Source: Micromonospora zingiberis (GTDB lineage: Bacteria > Actinomycetota > Actinomycetes > Mycobacteriales > Micromonosporaceae). From it: a stretch of 64,000 nucleotides of DNA. The notes under the pieces are model-generated. The model did not search any database and was not told the DNA's origin. It worked only from the letters and a program-made list of their open reading frames with translations. The stretch covers positions 186,001 through 250,000 of the forward strand of contig NZ_SJJR01000001.1 in assembly GCF_004331455.1 (NCBI RefSeq), read 5' to 3'. The translations under genes and the position numbers were made by a program. Below, piece by piece: positions 8,388 to 17,395 of the stretch; the first letter of the stretch is position 1, and each line of letters begins with the position of its first letter.

Positions 8388-9170
8388 ATGGGCACCCAAT
8401 CCGCTGTGGTCGAGGCACTCAAGGCCGACCCGGCCACCGCCTCGCTGCGCCGCTCCCTTGAGGTCTACTACGGCGACCCGGAGCGTGACGCGGCGATGGA
8501 CGCCTTCTACGCGCGCTTCGTCCGCCCCGGCGACCTGGTCTTCGACATCGGCTCGCACGTGGGTGACCACATCGGCAGCTTCCGCCGGCTCGGTGCCCGG
8601 GTGGTCGCCGTGGAGCCACAACCGTCGTGCCTGCGGGTGTTGCGTGCCCTCTACGCCGACGACGACCAGGTCACGCTCGTCGAAGCGGCCTGCGGGGCGC
8701 AGCCGGGGCGGGTCAGTTTCCTGGTCAACTCCGCCAACCCGACCGTCTCCACCGCCTCCCCCGACTTCGTCGCCGCCGCCGCGGGTGCCGGCGGCTGGGA
8801 GGGGCAGGTGTGGGACGGCCAGATCGAAGTTCCGGTCACCACCGTCGACACGCTGATCGCCGAACACGGCACACCGACCTTCGCCAAGATCGACGTGGAG
8901 GGGTTCGAGGACGCCGTGCTCGCCGGCCTGACCCGGCCGCTGCCGGCGTTGTCGTTCGAGTTCACCACCATCGGACGGTCGGTGGCGCTGCGTTGCCTGG
9001 ACCGGTTGGCGGCACTCGGTTTCGGCGGCTTCGACGTGGCCCTTGGTGACGAGAAGACACTGACCCTCGGTGGCTGGGTCTCCGCCGCCGAGATGGCCAT
9101 GCACCTGCTCACGCTGCCGCACGAGGCCAACTCCGGCGACGTCTACTGCGTCCCGCCCGCGATGCGGTAG
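8388..9170 (+). CDS. FkbM family methyltransferase
   Basis: A 260-aa SAM-dependent methyltransferase. Motif I LVFDIGSHVGDHIGSF (about residues 47-62) is followed by VVAVEPQPS and the family motif AKIDVEGFE, typical of FkbM-type O-methyltransferases acting on sugars or polyketide-derived hydroxyls. The start is ATG 8388. The 3' end of the gene forms half of a long hairpin that spans the stop codon. The natural acceptor is unknown; adjacency to GT39 suggests a glycan substrate (inference). Confidence 0.8.
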   Translation: MGTQSAVVEALKADPATASLRRSLEVYYGDPERDAAMDAFYARFVRPGDLVFDIGSHVGDHIGSFRRLGARVVAVEPQPSCLRVLRALYADDDQVTLVEAACGAQPGRVSFLVNSANPTVSTASPDFVAAAAGAGGWEGQVWDGQIEVPVTTVDTLIAEHGTPTFAKIDVEGFEDAVLAGLTRPLPALSFEFTTIGRSVALRCLDRLAALGFGGFDVALGDEKTLTLGGWVSAAEMAMHLLTLPHEANSGDVYCVPPAMR

Positions 9171-9183
9171 ACGTCGCCGGAGT
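9130..9183 (+). terminator. Hairpin terminator spanning the stop codon of the FkbM gene
   Basis: Arms 9131-9146 (CTCCGGCGACGTCTAC) and 9167-9182 (GTAGACGTCGCCGGAG) are perfect 16-bp complements, extended by one A-T pair outside. The stop codon lies within the right arm. It would insulate the signalling locus beginning at 9255. Confidence 0.7.
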
Positions 9184-9254
9184 CCACTCGGCGGGCGACC
9201 CGGACCCCCGAACGGGGGCCACGGAATTGGCACAGATCGATTACGCTCAGCAAA

Positions 9255-10928
9255 GTGCAGGTCGACTCTGGCAACGCGCCGTGGCCGGTCCGAATCCGTG
9301 GCCCGCACCGGAGGGTTCTCGGCGCCGGCATGGCATTGGACGAGCGTCATGTGCTGACCTGCGCCCATGTCGTCGGCGCGGCCGGTGAACCCGACCCACA
9401 CGACGGCCTGCCCGCCTGGCCGGTCGACGTCGACCTCGTCGGTCAACCGGGCGTCCCGACGGTGTCCGCCCGTGTCGTGCCCGGCTGTTGGGCCCCGCCG
9501 ACCAGCGACGGGCGCGGCGACGTGGCGCTGCTCGAGTTGGTGACGCCGTTGCCGCACGGTCCGTTCGCGCCGCTGCGCCGCGTGCGCCCCTCGGGCCGAC
9601 GGGTCGTCGTGTGCGGCTACCCCGACACACTGGAACACGGCGTGTACGTCAGGGCGCGGCTCGCCGGACGGTCCGGGGCGGGACGGGAACGGGTCCAGAT
9701 GGACTCCTCGACCACCGGTCCCCAGATCATCCAGGGCTTCAGCGGCGCGGCGGTGACCGACGAGTCGACCGGGCACGTCGTCGGAATGGTGGTCAGCACG
9801 TACGGAAACAGCGACGGCGGTCAGGACGCGGTCGCCGGTCACGCCCCGGCCAGCGGGCTTTCCTGGATGATTCCGGTCGAGACGATCCTGCACTACCTTC
9901 CCCGGGTGGGCGACTGGGTGTCCGGCCGACCCTCGGTCGACCTCGACTTCCGGTTACCCGACCAGACCCCGGTGGACGCGCCCAGCGCCCGCCGGATCGC
10001 GGACTTCTTCGGCCACCGGCTACCCGCCAACGTGCTGGTCATCGTGACCGTCCATCCGGAATCCGGCACCGCCGCGGCGGTCCGCCGGGCCGCCGTCTTC
10101 TCCAGCCGGGAGTTCCGCCCGCCCAGCGGCCGCGACGCCGACCCGGACGGTGAACTCGCCGTCCCGCCGGTCGGCAGCATCGACCTGGCCGTGGAGGCGG
10201 CGGGTCGCCGCACCGGCGACGTGTCCCAGCAGATCGCCGACTGGATCGGCGCGACCGATGGGCCGGCCGGCGATGCCGGCCACGCGACACCGCCACAAGC
10301 CCTGATCATCAACAACATCGACGAGGCGGACGAGCCGGAGAAGCTGCTCTCCACAGTGGTGCTGCCGCTGGTGGACCAGGCACCCGCGCGGGACCTCCGG
10401 ATGCTGTTGACCTTCCGCAGCGAGTCGGTGCCGCTGCGCATCACCCTGCTCGCCCGTCGCGTGGAGAGCCTGCGCGACGTCGAGGAGACAGCCCGCCGCA
10501 GCTACCAGGACGTCGCCGCGCGGGTGGCCGACCCGCCGCAGGTGCCGTCCCGGGCGACCCCGCTGCGGATGCGGCTCACCGCGCTGCGGGCCGCCGCCGC
10601 GCACGACCGCGACTCCCTGGCCGCCGGGCTGGCGTCCACCGAGCGAGCGACCGACCGGGCGCTACGCGAGGCCGAGGCGGTCCGGCAGCGCCTCGTGGCG
10701 TTACAGGAGAGCTGGTCGGAGTTGCGGGGGCGGCTGGACGGCTTCCTCGCCATGGCGGTACGCCACCGGCTGGCCGAGGACCCGGTGCTGAGTCCGATCT
10801 ACCGCAGCGCGTACGAACTGCTCTTCGACGGCCCGTGCGAACTGGCGGCGGCCGAGGCGGCGGTACGCCGGTTCAGCGACGCGGTCCTGACCCGGATCGA
10901 GGACCAACGACGAGGGGGTGTCGGTTGA
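9255..10928 (+). CDS. Trypsin-like serine protease with degenerate STAND-like module
   Basis: A 557-aa protein without a signal peptide, so probably cytosolic. Residues about 10-215 form a chymotrypsin-fold protease with an intact triad: His38 (TCAHV), Asp89 (GDVALLE) and Ser163 (GFSGAAV). Residues about 245-400 resemble a P-loop NTPase that has lost Walker A: the loop position reads VTVHPESGTAAAV with no Lys. A Walker B-like strand ALIINNIDEADE (349-360) and a sensor-like MLLTFRSE remain. A helical coiled-coil region follows (about 440-500). It is the first gene of a seven-gene run; its stop overlaps the TTG start of the kinase gene. The target is unknown. Such cytosolic trypsins in actinobacteria are associated with signalling or biological-conflict loci. 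Confidence 0.7.
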   Translation: MQVDSGNAPWPVRIRGPHRRVLGAGMALDERHVLTCAHVVGAAGEPDPHDGLPAWPVDVDLVGQPGVPTVSARVVPGCWAPPTSDGRGDVALLELVTPLPHGPFAPLRRVRPSGRRVVVCGYPDTLEHGVYVRARLAGRSGAGRERVQMDSSTTGPQIIQGFSGAAVTDESTGHVVGMVVSTYGNSDGGQDAVAGHAPASGLSWMIPVETILHYLPRVGDWVSGRPSVDLDFRLPDQTPVDAPSARRIADFFGHRLPANVLVIVTVHPESGTAAAVRRAAVFSSREFRPPSGRDADPDGELAVPPVGSIDLAVEAAGRRTGDVSQQIADWIGATDGPAGDAGHATPPQALIINNIDEADEPEKLLSTVVLPLVDQAPARDLRMLLTFRSESVPLRITLLARRVESLRDVEETARRSYQDVAARVADPPQVPSRATPLRMRLTALRAAAAHDRDSLAAGLASTERATDRALREAEAVRQRLVALQESWSELRGRLDGFLAMAVRHRLAEDPVLSPIYRSAYELLFDGPCELAAAEAAVRRFSDAVLTRIEDQRRGGVG

Positions 10929-13144
10929 GCTGCACCCGGACTGTCGGCTGCCCCGGTAGCGTCGACGAAACCGGCTACTGCGACCGCTGCGGCCTGTCCC
11001 CCGTTCCTCCGCCGGTCGCCGCCGACCAGCCGGACCGGTCGCAGGTGTCCCGGTCCGCCGCCCGGGACAGCTGGACGGTGGCCAGTCTCGTCTCGCTGCC
11101 GGTGCTGACCTTCGCCCCGGACCAGGCGGTCACCCAGTCGTTGCGGGTGCCGGAGGAGGCGCGGTTCTGCGCCAAAGGTCACCCGGTCGGCCGCGGCCGG
11201 GCCGGCCGACCCGGCCTGGACGAGGGATTCTGCCCCCGCTGCCGTACCCCGTTCAGTTTCCTGCCCGGCCTGCGTCCCGGTGTCGTCGTCGCCGACCGTT
11301 ACCAGGTGGTCCGCTGTCTCGCCCGGGGCGGCCAGGGCTGGATCTACCTGGCCAAGGACACCCATCAGGACCACATCGAGGTCGCGTTGAAGGGTGTGCT
11401 GCACGCCAACGACGAGAAGGCGCTGGCCGCGGCGGTCCAGGAACGACAGTTCCTCAACTCGCTGGACCACCCCAACATCGTGCGCAGCATCGACTTCGCC
11501 CTCCACGACGACCCGGTCGCCGGTCCGACCGGCTACATCGTCATGGACTATCTCGACGGCATGTCGCTGCGCCGGCTGCTGAGCGCCGCGAAGGATCCCC
11601 GGCAGCCGGACGTCACGCTGCCGCTGGACCACATCCTCGCCTACGGTCACGAGATCCTCGCCGCGCTGGACTACCTGCACCGGCGTGGGCTCCTCTACAC
11701 CGACATGAAGCCGGACAACGTGATGCGCACCGCAGACCGGGTCAAGGTGATCGACCTGGGCGGGGTACGCCGCGAGGACGGCGGCTGCGCAGGGCTCGTC
11801 GGCTCCCCCGACTTCCTGGTCAGCATGGAGGAACTCCAGACCCGGGGGGCGACCGCCCGGTCCGACCTGTTCGCCCTCGGTCGGACGCTGGCCGAGTTGT
11901 TCGCGTACCACACACCCGGCCCGGGCACGCCCGGCGCGGCTCGGGACGCCCTGGGCGTCGAGTCGTTCCGCCGGCTCGTCGCCCGCGCCACGCACCCCGA
12001 CTGGAATCGTCGGTTCGCCACCGCCAGCGAGATGTCCGAGCAACTCCTCGGGGTGCTGCGGGAGATCGTGGCGGGCGGCCGGGACCAGCGGCAGCCCGAG
12101 CCGGTATCGCTCTTCCAGCCCTCCGCCCGACTACTCGACACGGGTCTCGGGCTGGTCCCGCCGCTGCACACCTGGACCGCTGAGCAGGACCACCCGGTAC
12201 TGCCCGATGGTTGCCCCACCGCCCGCGCGGTCGCGCTCGGCCTGCCGGTACCGCGACCCGACCCGGACGATCCGGCCGCCGGTGAACTCGCCACGATCGA
12301 CGCACCCGACGCCCAGAGCCTGCTCAACAAGCTCGCCACCGTGCGGCAGGCGTCGGTGGAGGTGGAACTCGGTCGGTGCCGGGCCCATCTCGAACTGGCC
12401 GATCCCCGCTCGGCCGTCGACGCCCTGACCGCCGCCACGGCGCTGCTCGGCGTACGGGCCGCCGCGGACTGGCGACTCACCTGGCACCGGGCGTTGCTCG
12501 CGCTCGCCGGTGACCGGATCGACGAGGCCGCCCGCGAGTTCGACGCCGTGTACGCCGACATCCCGGGTGAGATCGCCCCCAAGCTCGCGTTGGGCTACTG
12601 CGCCGAGCGCGACGGTGACGGCGTACGGGCCACCCGCTACTACGCCGCGGTGTGGCGGCGGGACCCGTTCCAGGCCAGCGCCGCGTTCGGGCTGGCCCGG
12701 CTCCGGCTGGCCGCGACCGACCGGGCCGGGGCCGTGGCCATCCTCGACGAGGTTCCGGCGCTGTCCCGGCATCACGACGCCGCCCGGATCGCCGCGGTCC
12801 GGGTCCTGTCGTCCCGGCTCGCCAGCGGGCTGCCCGGTGCGGGCGAGCTGAACCAGGCGGTCCGTCGGCTGGCCCTGCTGCACCTCGACGGTGGCGAGCG
12901 GCACGGCGAGTCCCGCGACCGGCTGACGGCAGCTATCCGCGAGGTGGCCCTCGATCTGATCCGGTCCGGCAACGCCAGCGGCCTGGTCCGCGGACCGGCG
13001 CTCGGTGTACCGCCGACCGAGCGTGGCGTCCGTGAACTGCTGGACAGGTCATACCGGGCGCTCGCCCAGCAGGCAGACCAGCCCGAGGACCACCACGTAC
13101 TGATCGACCGGGCGAACGCGGTGCGACCCCGGACCCGATGGTGA
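10925..13144 (+). CDS. PknG-like Ser/Thr protein kinase with zinc centres and TPR domain
   Basis: A 739-aa protein laid out like mycobacterial PknG, a soluble kinase controlling glutamate metabolism. A small N-terminal zinc ribbon (Cys3, Cys9, Cys19, Cys22) precedes a rubredoxin-like module (Cys82, His86, Cys103, Cys106; a C-x3-H replaces the first CxxC). The kinase domain starts near residue 126, with glycine loop ARGGQGWIYLA, Lys156, catalytic loop YTDMKPDN (no HRD arginine, as in PknG) and metal loop DLGGV. The C-terminal half (about 440-739) is helical TPR-like repeat sequence. TTG 10925 was chosen for its SD (GAGGGGG, 10912-10918) and overlap with the protease stop. Upstream in-frame sequence lies inside the protease gene. 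Confidence 0.82.
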   Translation: MSCTRTVGCPGSVDETGYCDRCGLSPVPPPVAADQPDRSQVSRSAARDSWTVASLVSLPVLTFAPDQAVTQSLRVPEEARFCAKGHPVGRGRAGRPGLDEGFCPRCRTPFSFLPGLRPGVVVADRYQVVRCLARGGQGWIYLAKDTHQDHIEVALKGVLHANDEKALAAAVQERQFLNSLDHPNIVRSIDFALHDDPVAGPTGYIVMDYLDGMSLRRLLSAAKDPRQPDVTLPLDHILAYGHEILAALDYLHRRGLLYTDMKPDNVMRTADRVKVIDLGGVRREDGGCAGLVGSPDFLVSMEELQTRGATARSDLFALGRTLAELFAYHTPGPGTPGAARDALGVESFRRLVARATHPDWNRRFATASEMSEQLLGVLREIVAGGRDQRQPEPVSLFQPSARLLDTGLGLVPPLHTWTAEQDHPVLPDGCPTARAVALGLPVPRPDPDDPAAGELATIDAPDAQSLLNKLATVRQASVEVELGRCRAHLELADPRSAVDALTAATALLGVRAAADWRLTWHRALLALAGDRIDEAAREFDAVYADIPGEIAPKLALGYCAERDGDGVRATRYYAAVWRRDPFQASAAFGLARLRLAATDRAGAVAILDEVPALSRHHDAARIAAVRVLSSRLASGLPGAGELNQAVRRLALLHLDGGERHGESRDRLTAAIREVALDLIRSGNASGLVRGPALGVPPTERGVRELLDRSYRALAQQADQPEDHHVLIDRANAVRPRTRW

Positions 13145-13172
13145 GCGACCGATCTAGCGGGGAGCGTGACAC

Positions 13173-14615
13173 GTGGACACCGGCTTGGAGTTCAGCCTGG
13201 AGGTCAACCAGAACAGGTACCTGCCGGTGGGCGGCACCGAGATGCACGCCATCGTCTCCATCACCGGCCGACGGCAGACCGACGGGGACGACAGGTCACC
13301 CCAGGCGGAGCCGTCCCGACTGGCCGAGGTGCTCGTGATCGACTGTTCCGGGTCGATGGCCGATCCACCGACCAAGATCGCGGCGGCGCGCCGGGCCACC
13401 GCCGCCGCCATCGACGCGCTGCCCGACGGGGTCCGGTTCGCCGTGGTGGAAGGAACGGAACGGGCCCGGGTGATCTATCCGGCGGAGCCCGGGCTGGCGG
13501 CCGCGTCGGCGGAAAACCGCACGCGGGCCAAGGCGATGGTCGCCCGGCTCAGCGCCGGCGGCGGAACGGCGATGGGCAGTTGGCTGGCCGCCGCGCGGGA
13601 CCTGCTGCCGACCCAGCCGTCGGCGCTCTGCCACGTCCTGCTGCTCACCGACGGCATCAACCAGCACGAGGGCCCGGAGGACCTGGACCGGGTCCTGCGT
13701 ACCTGCGTCGGCCGGTTCGTCTGCGACACCCGGGGCGTCGGTGACGGCTGGCGTCCCCGCGACCTGACCCGGATCGCCACCGTGCTGAGCGGCACCGCCG
13801 AGGCGGTACGTCAGCCAGCCGAGTTGGAGGCGGGCTTCCGCGAGACGATCCACGGCGCCCTGGCCAAGTTGCAACCCGACGTACGGATCCGGGTGCGGAC
13901 TCTGCCGTTCGCCCGGGTGGGCCTGCTCAAGCAGGCCAGACCCACCCTCGCCGACCTCACCGAGTACGCGGACGAGGTCGACGAGCGGACGGTGGAGTTC
14001 ACCACCGGGTCGTGGGGGGCGGAACGCCGCGACTTCCACCTCCGCCTCGACGTCACCGCGCCGGACAGCGTCCAGGACGAGGATCGACTGGCCGCCCGAG
14101 TCGATCTGGTGGTGGCGGGGCAGGTGACCGCCGACACCGCCGCCGTGCTGGTGAACTGGACCGACGACCTGGTCAAGTCCGCTCGCCTCGACGTCGAGGT
14201 CTCCCAGGTGCTGGGGCAGGAGGAGGTCCGCCGGGCCATCAACGCCGGCTGCGACGCGTACGACCAGGGCGACCGGATCGAAGCCCACGCCCAGTGGGCC
14301 CGGGCGGTCGAGCTGGCCACCGCCGCGCAGGACGAGTCGGCGCTGGTGCAACTGCGGCACCTGGTGGACATCGAGCCCACTGGCGTGGTGCGGCTGAAAC
14401 CGAACCTCAGCCGGATCGATGTGAACGTCAGCTCCGTCATGTCGAGCCAGACCCTGCACCCCGACCGCCCGACCCCACCCGCGCAGCAGGGACCGACGGA
14501 AGTGGACCGGCTCTGCGGCGCCTGTGGCGCCTCGTCGCCGGGCGACGCCGGATACTGCGAGCGGTGCGGCGCCGAACTGGATGCCGCCGGCACCAGCGGA
14601 CGGGCGGGTACGTGA
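13173..14615 (+). CDS. VWA domain protein with C-terminal zinc ribbon
   Basis: A 480-aa protein. The von Willebrand A domain (about residues 45-235) has a complete MIDAS start DCSGS (Asp57, Ser59, Ser61), suited to metal-dependent protein binding. A beta-rich region and a helical region follow. The C-terminus (about 446-470) is a four-cysteine zinc ribbon, Cys448/Cys451 and Cys462/Cys465, closely like the ribbon at the start of the adjacent kinase. GTG 13173 has a GGGGAG site upstream. Its stop TGA shares a base with the ATG of the next membrane protein. It probably acts as a scaffold or regulatory adaptor in the kinase/protease system (inference). Confidence 0.78.
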   Translation: MDTGLEFSLEVNQNRYLPVGGTEMHAIVSITGRRQTDGDDRSPQAEPSRLAEVLVIDCSGSMADPPTKIAAARRATAAAIDALPDGVRFAVVEGTERARVIYPAEPGLAAASAENRTRAKAMVARLSAGGGTAMGSWLAAARDLLPTQPSALCHVLLLTDGINQHEGPEDLDRVLRTCVGRFVCDTRGVGDGWRPRDLTRIATVLSGTAEAVRQPAELEAGFRETIHGALAKLQPDVRIRVRTLPFARVGLLKQARPTLADLTEYADEVDERTVEFTTGSWGAERRDFHLRLDVTAPDSVQDEDRLAARVDLVVAGQVTADTAAVLVNWTDDLVKSARLDVEVSQVLGQEEVRRAINAGCDAYDQGDRIEAHAQWARAVELATAAQDESALVQLRHLVDIEPTGVVRLKPNLSRIDVNVSSVMSSQTLHPDRPTPPAQQGPTEVDRLCGACGASSPGDAGYCERCGAELDAAGTSGRAGT

Positions 14616-15703
14616 TGGCGGCCAGCCCGCGCCGCGTCAGCACCACCCGCCGTACCCTGTTGCGCCTGCGCTCGGCCCTGCTCGTCGCCACGGCCCTGGC
14701 CCTGGCGGGCTGCCTGACCGTCTTCCTCGGCGTGGCGCGCACGGCCGACGCGGCCGCCACCCGGTCCGTGCCGGCGATTCTCGCCGTCCACGACGCGCAG
14801 CACGCGCTGCGCAGCGCGCACGCCGCGGCGGTACGCAACCTCGCCGACGGCGCGACGGTGCTGGGCGGGCCGGGGGTGGAGTACCAGCGCCAGATCGCCG
14901 GTGCCGGCCAGTACCTGACGCTGGTGGCCGAGAACAACGCGGCCGGCGACGACGGCACCCGCGACATCCAGACGGTCGAGGCGCTGCTGGTCACCTACAC
15001 CGGCCTGATCGGGCAGGCCGATGCGCGGTACCGGGACGCGAGCCTGCGGGCGCTCGGTGCCGCCGCGCTGCGCGACGCGACGAGCCTGTTGGACGACATC
15101 CTCGTCCTGCTCGACGCGCTGCGGCAGAAGCAGCTGGACGTGCTGAAGGAGCAGGTGGACGCGGGCTGGACGAAACCGGTCACCCCGATCGCCTGGCTGC
15201 TGCCGTTGGTCGCCCTCGGCACGCTGCTGGTGCTGGCACAGGTGTACCTGTTGCGTCGGTTCCGGCGGGTGGTGAACGTCCCGCTCCTGCTGGCGACGCT
15301 GGCCATGGTGGCGATGGTGGTGTTGACCTCGCTGAGCCTGCAGGCGGCCACGCACCTGGATCGGGTCGGGCAGCACGTCGAGTCCGTCCAGCAGATCCGA
15401 CAACAACAGCTGCACCAGGTGCGTGCCGAGGCCGCCGCGCGGCTCGCGGTCGAAGTGGGCGACGAGTGCCCGCGCGGGTGCGAAACCCTGATCGCGGCGC
15501 TCGACGGCGAAGCCCGTCCCGCAGCGGAGTCGACACCGCAGCGGTCGCCGAACCTGGAGGCGGACACGATGGCCCACGCTGACCGGGCGGCCGACAGCCG
15601 CCTGGTGGAGTTCGTCCTGCCGGTGCTGGCCCTCGGCATCGCGGTGCTGGTGCTCGCGGGATTACAGCCCCGCCTGGCCGAGTACGGACACCGGACGCCA
15701 TGA
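14615..15703 (+). CDS. GlnX-like membrane sensor protein
   Basis: A 362-aa membrane protein with four predicted helices, at about residues 20-42, 190-212, 222-242 and 325-347. Two long extracytoplasmic helical loops lie between them (about 45-185 and 245-320). This topology and its place beside a PknG homologue and a solute-binding lipoprotein match GlnX of the mycobacterial GlnH-GlnX-PknG relay; sequence identity was not tested. ATG 14615 overlaps the VWA stop by one base (TGATG), and its own stop overlaps the ATG of the lipoprotein gene as ATGA. It lacks permease motifs, so signalling rather than transport is likely. Confidence 0.6.
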   Translation: MAASPRRVSTTRRTLLRLRSALLVATALALAGCLTVFLGVARTADAAATRSVPAILAVHDAQHALRSAHAAAVRNLADGATVLGGPGVEYQRQIAGAGQYLTLVAENNAAGDDGTRDIQTVEALLVTYTGLIGQADARYRDASLRALGAAALRDATSLLDDILVLLDALRQKQLDVLKEQVDAGWTKPVTPIAWLLPLVALGTLLVLAQVYLLRRFRRVVNVPLLLATLAMVAMVVLTSLSLQAATHLDRVGQHVESVQQIRQQQLHQVRAEAAARLAVEVGDECPRGCETLIAALDGEARPAAESTPQRSPNLEADTMAHADRAADSRLVEFVLPVLALGIAVLVLAGLQPRLAEYGHRTP

Positions 15704-17028
15704 CCCACCGCAGAATCGCACTGGCCATGCTCACGCTGATGCTGGCCGGCACCGGCCTGATCGGATGTTCCGCCGCCGAGCCGGCCGGGCAGGTCACCGT
15801 CCTCGGCTCCTGGACCGGCGAGGAGGAGGTCATCTTCCGCGCGGTGCTCGACGGATTCGAGGCAGAGACCGGCATCCGCGCCGACTACCAGGGCCACCGG
15901 GACGTCAGTCAGGTGCTCCAGGCCGGCATCGAACGGCAACGCCCACCCGACGTGGCGATCGTGCCCCGCCTCAACGACCTGCAACGGTACGTCAACCAGG
16001 ACGCGCTGCGACCGCTGGACGGCATCGCCCAACTGACCGACGACGCGGGTGCCGCCGCGCAGTTGATCCGCCTCGGCAGCGGGGCGGGCCCGAAACACGT
16101 CTACGCGGTCGCCATCGCCACGCACCTCAAGAGCGTGTTCTGGTATCCACCCGGCCGGCTCGCCGACGTCGGCGAGCCGCCCCCGAAGACCTGGCCGGAA
16201 CTGCTCGCCCTGACCCGGGGCATCGAGGCCAGAAACGGAGTGCCGTGGTGTCTGGGGATGAGTTCTCCACCGGTCTCCGGCTGGCCGGGCACGGACTGGA
16301 TCGAGGACATCCTGCTGCACCAGTCCGGGCAGCGGACCTACGAGCAGTGGACCCGAGGCGAGCTGGACTGGACCTCGAAACAGGTCCGCGACGCCTGGCA
16401 CACCTGGGGTGAGTTGCTGGGGACGTCCGCGACGTCGCGGGCCACGGCGCGGGCCGCGCTCTTCTCCACCTGGACGGAGGCGGGGTCAGGTCTGTTCCGC
16501 CAGGAGTCTGGTTGCTACCTGGACCATCAGGGCTCCTTCACCGTCCGGCACTACCTGTCCCTGCCGGAGGTCACCCCGGGAGCATTCGACTTCTTTGCCA
16601 CGCCACCGATCGGCCAGGCGGACACCGCTTCGCTACAGGAGGTGTCCGACGACGTTGCGGCGATGTTCCGGGACACCGCGCCGGCGCGGACGCTGATGGC
16701 CTATCTGGCCTCGGAGGAGGCGCAGCGGATCTGGCACGAGTCCAGCGGTGGCCTGTACTTCAACCGACGTGGACCGGTCGGTACCGACGCCGATCCGATC
16801 ATCGCCAAGATGACCGCCCGCCTCGGCACCGGAACGCTGTGCCGGGACGGGTCGGACCTGATGCCGGCGGCGATGGCCGCCGCCTTCGAACGGGCGGTGC
16901 TGGTCTATCTCGAACAGCCCGACCGGATCGACGCGCTGCTGACCGAACTCGACGCGGTCAGCCGGGCGGTGCCGCGCGACGAGTGGATGGACCTGGGCTG
17001 CGATCCGGCCGCCCCCTCGACCGAGTGA
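15700..17028 (+). CDS. Extracellular solute-binding lipoprotein (family 1 type)
   Basis: A 442-aa secreted lipoprotein. A hydrophobic signal peptide ends in the lipobox LIGC (Cys at about residue 23). The mature protein begins with VTVLGSWTGEEEVIF and has the two-lobed organisation of ABC sugar-type binding proteins (ETGIRADYQ, PDVAIVPR). No ABC permease or ATPase genes accompany it. It follows the GlnX-like membrane protein with a 4-base overlap, so it probably presents an external ligand to that sensor, as GlnH does. Mycobacterial GlnH belongs to an amino-acid (family 3) group, so the ligand here may differ. Confidence 0.75.
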   Translation: MTHRRIALAMLTLMLAGTGLIGCSAAEPAGQVTVLGSWTGEEEVIFRAVLDGFEAETGIRADYQGHRDVSQVLQAGIERQRPPDVAIVPRLNDLQRYVNQDALRPLDGIAQLTDDAGAAAQLIRLGSGAGPKHVYAVAIATHLKSVFWYPPGRLADVGEPPPKTWPELLALTRGIEARNGVPWCLGMSSPPVSGWPGTDWIEDILLHQSGQRTYEQWTRGELDWTSKQVRDAWHTWGELLGTSATSRATARAALFSTWTEAGSGLFRQESGCYLDHQGSFTVRHYLSLPEVTPGAFDFFATPPIGQADTASLQEVSDDVAAMFRDTAPARTLMAYLASEEAQRIWHESSGGLYFNRRGPVGTDADPIIAKMTARLGTGTLCRDGSDLMPAAMAAAFERAVLVYLEQPDRIDALLTELDAVSRAVPRDEWMDLGCDPAAPSTE

Positions 17029-17043
17029 CAAGGGACGTGAACG

Positions 17044-17391
17044 ATGACCGAACTACGCAGGTTCCCCCTCGACGGTGGCGGCTCGGTGGTGGTGGAGGTC
17101 GACGGCAGGCCGGGCGTGACGCCGGCCGCCAACGCCGGCAAGACCGTCCGCGAGGCGCAGGTGACGTTCGACCGGGCGCTGGCGGAGGTACGCGACGCCG
17201 CCTCCGCCGCACTCGCCCAGTTCCAGTCGATGCCGCACCGGCCGGACGAGGTCGAGATCAAGTTCGGGGTGCAGTTGACCGCGGAGGCGAACGCCGTGAT
17301 CGCCCGGACCGGGGTGCAGGGCCAGTTCGAGGTCACCGTGCGCTGGCAGCGGTCAGCGGGCGGCGGCACCCACCCCCGAGCCGTACCCTGA
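17044..17391 (+). CDS. Trypco1-like (CU044_2847 family) protein
   Basis: A 115-aa protein whose compact beta-rich pattern matches the trypsin-co-occurring domain 1 group: RFPLDGGGSVVVEV near the start, a helix at about 45-60, then EVEIKFGVQLTAEANAVIAR. These small proteins are found beside trypsin-like proteases in actinobacterial and cyanobacterial signalling loci, and no enzymatic activity is assigned. It starts at ATG 17044, with AAGGGA upstream and 15 bases after the lipoprotein stop. The protease partner would be the first gene of this run. Family call is from memory of the pattern, not a search. Confidence 0.65.
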   Translation: MTELRRFPLDGGGSVVVEVDGRPGVTPAANAGKTVREAQVTFDRALAEVRDAASAALAQFQSMPHRPDEVEIKFGVQLTAEANAVIARTGVQGQFEVTVRWQRSAGGGTHPRAVP

Positions 17392-17395
17392 CCCG

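Noticed and set aside
10835..10924. N-terminal extension of the PknG-like kinase
   Set aside because: The extra 30 residues lie inside the protease gene and are Gly/Arg-rich. TTG 10925 has a good ribosome site and a TTGA overlap.
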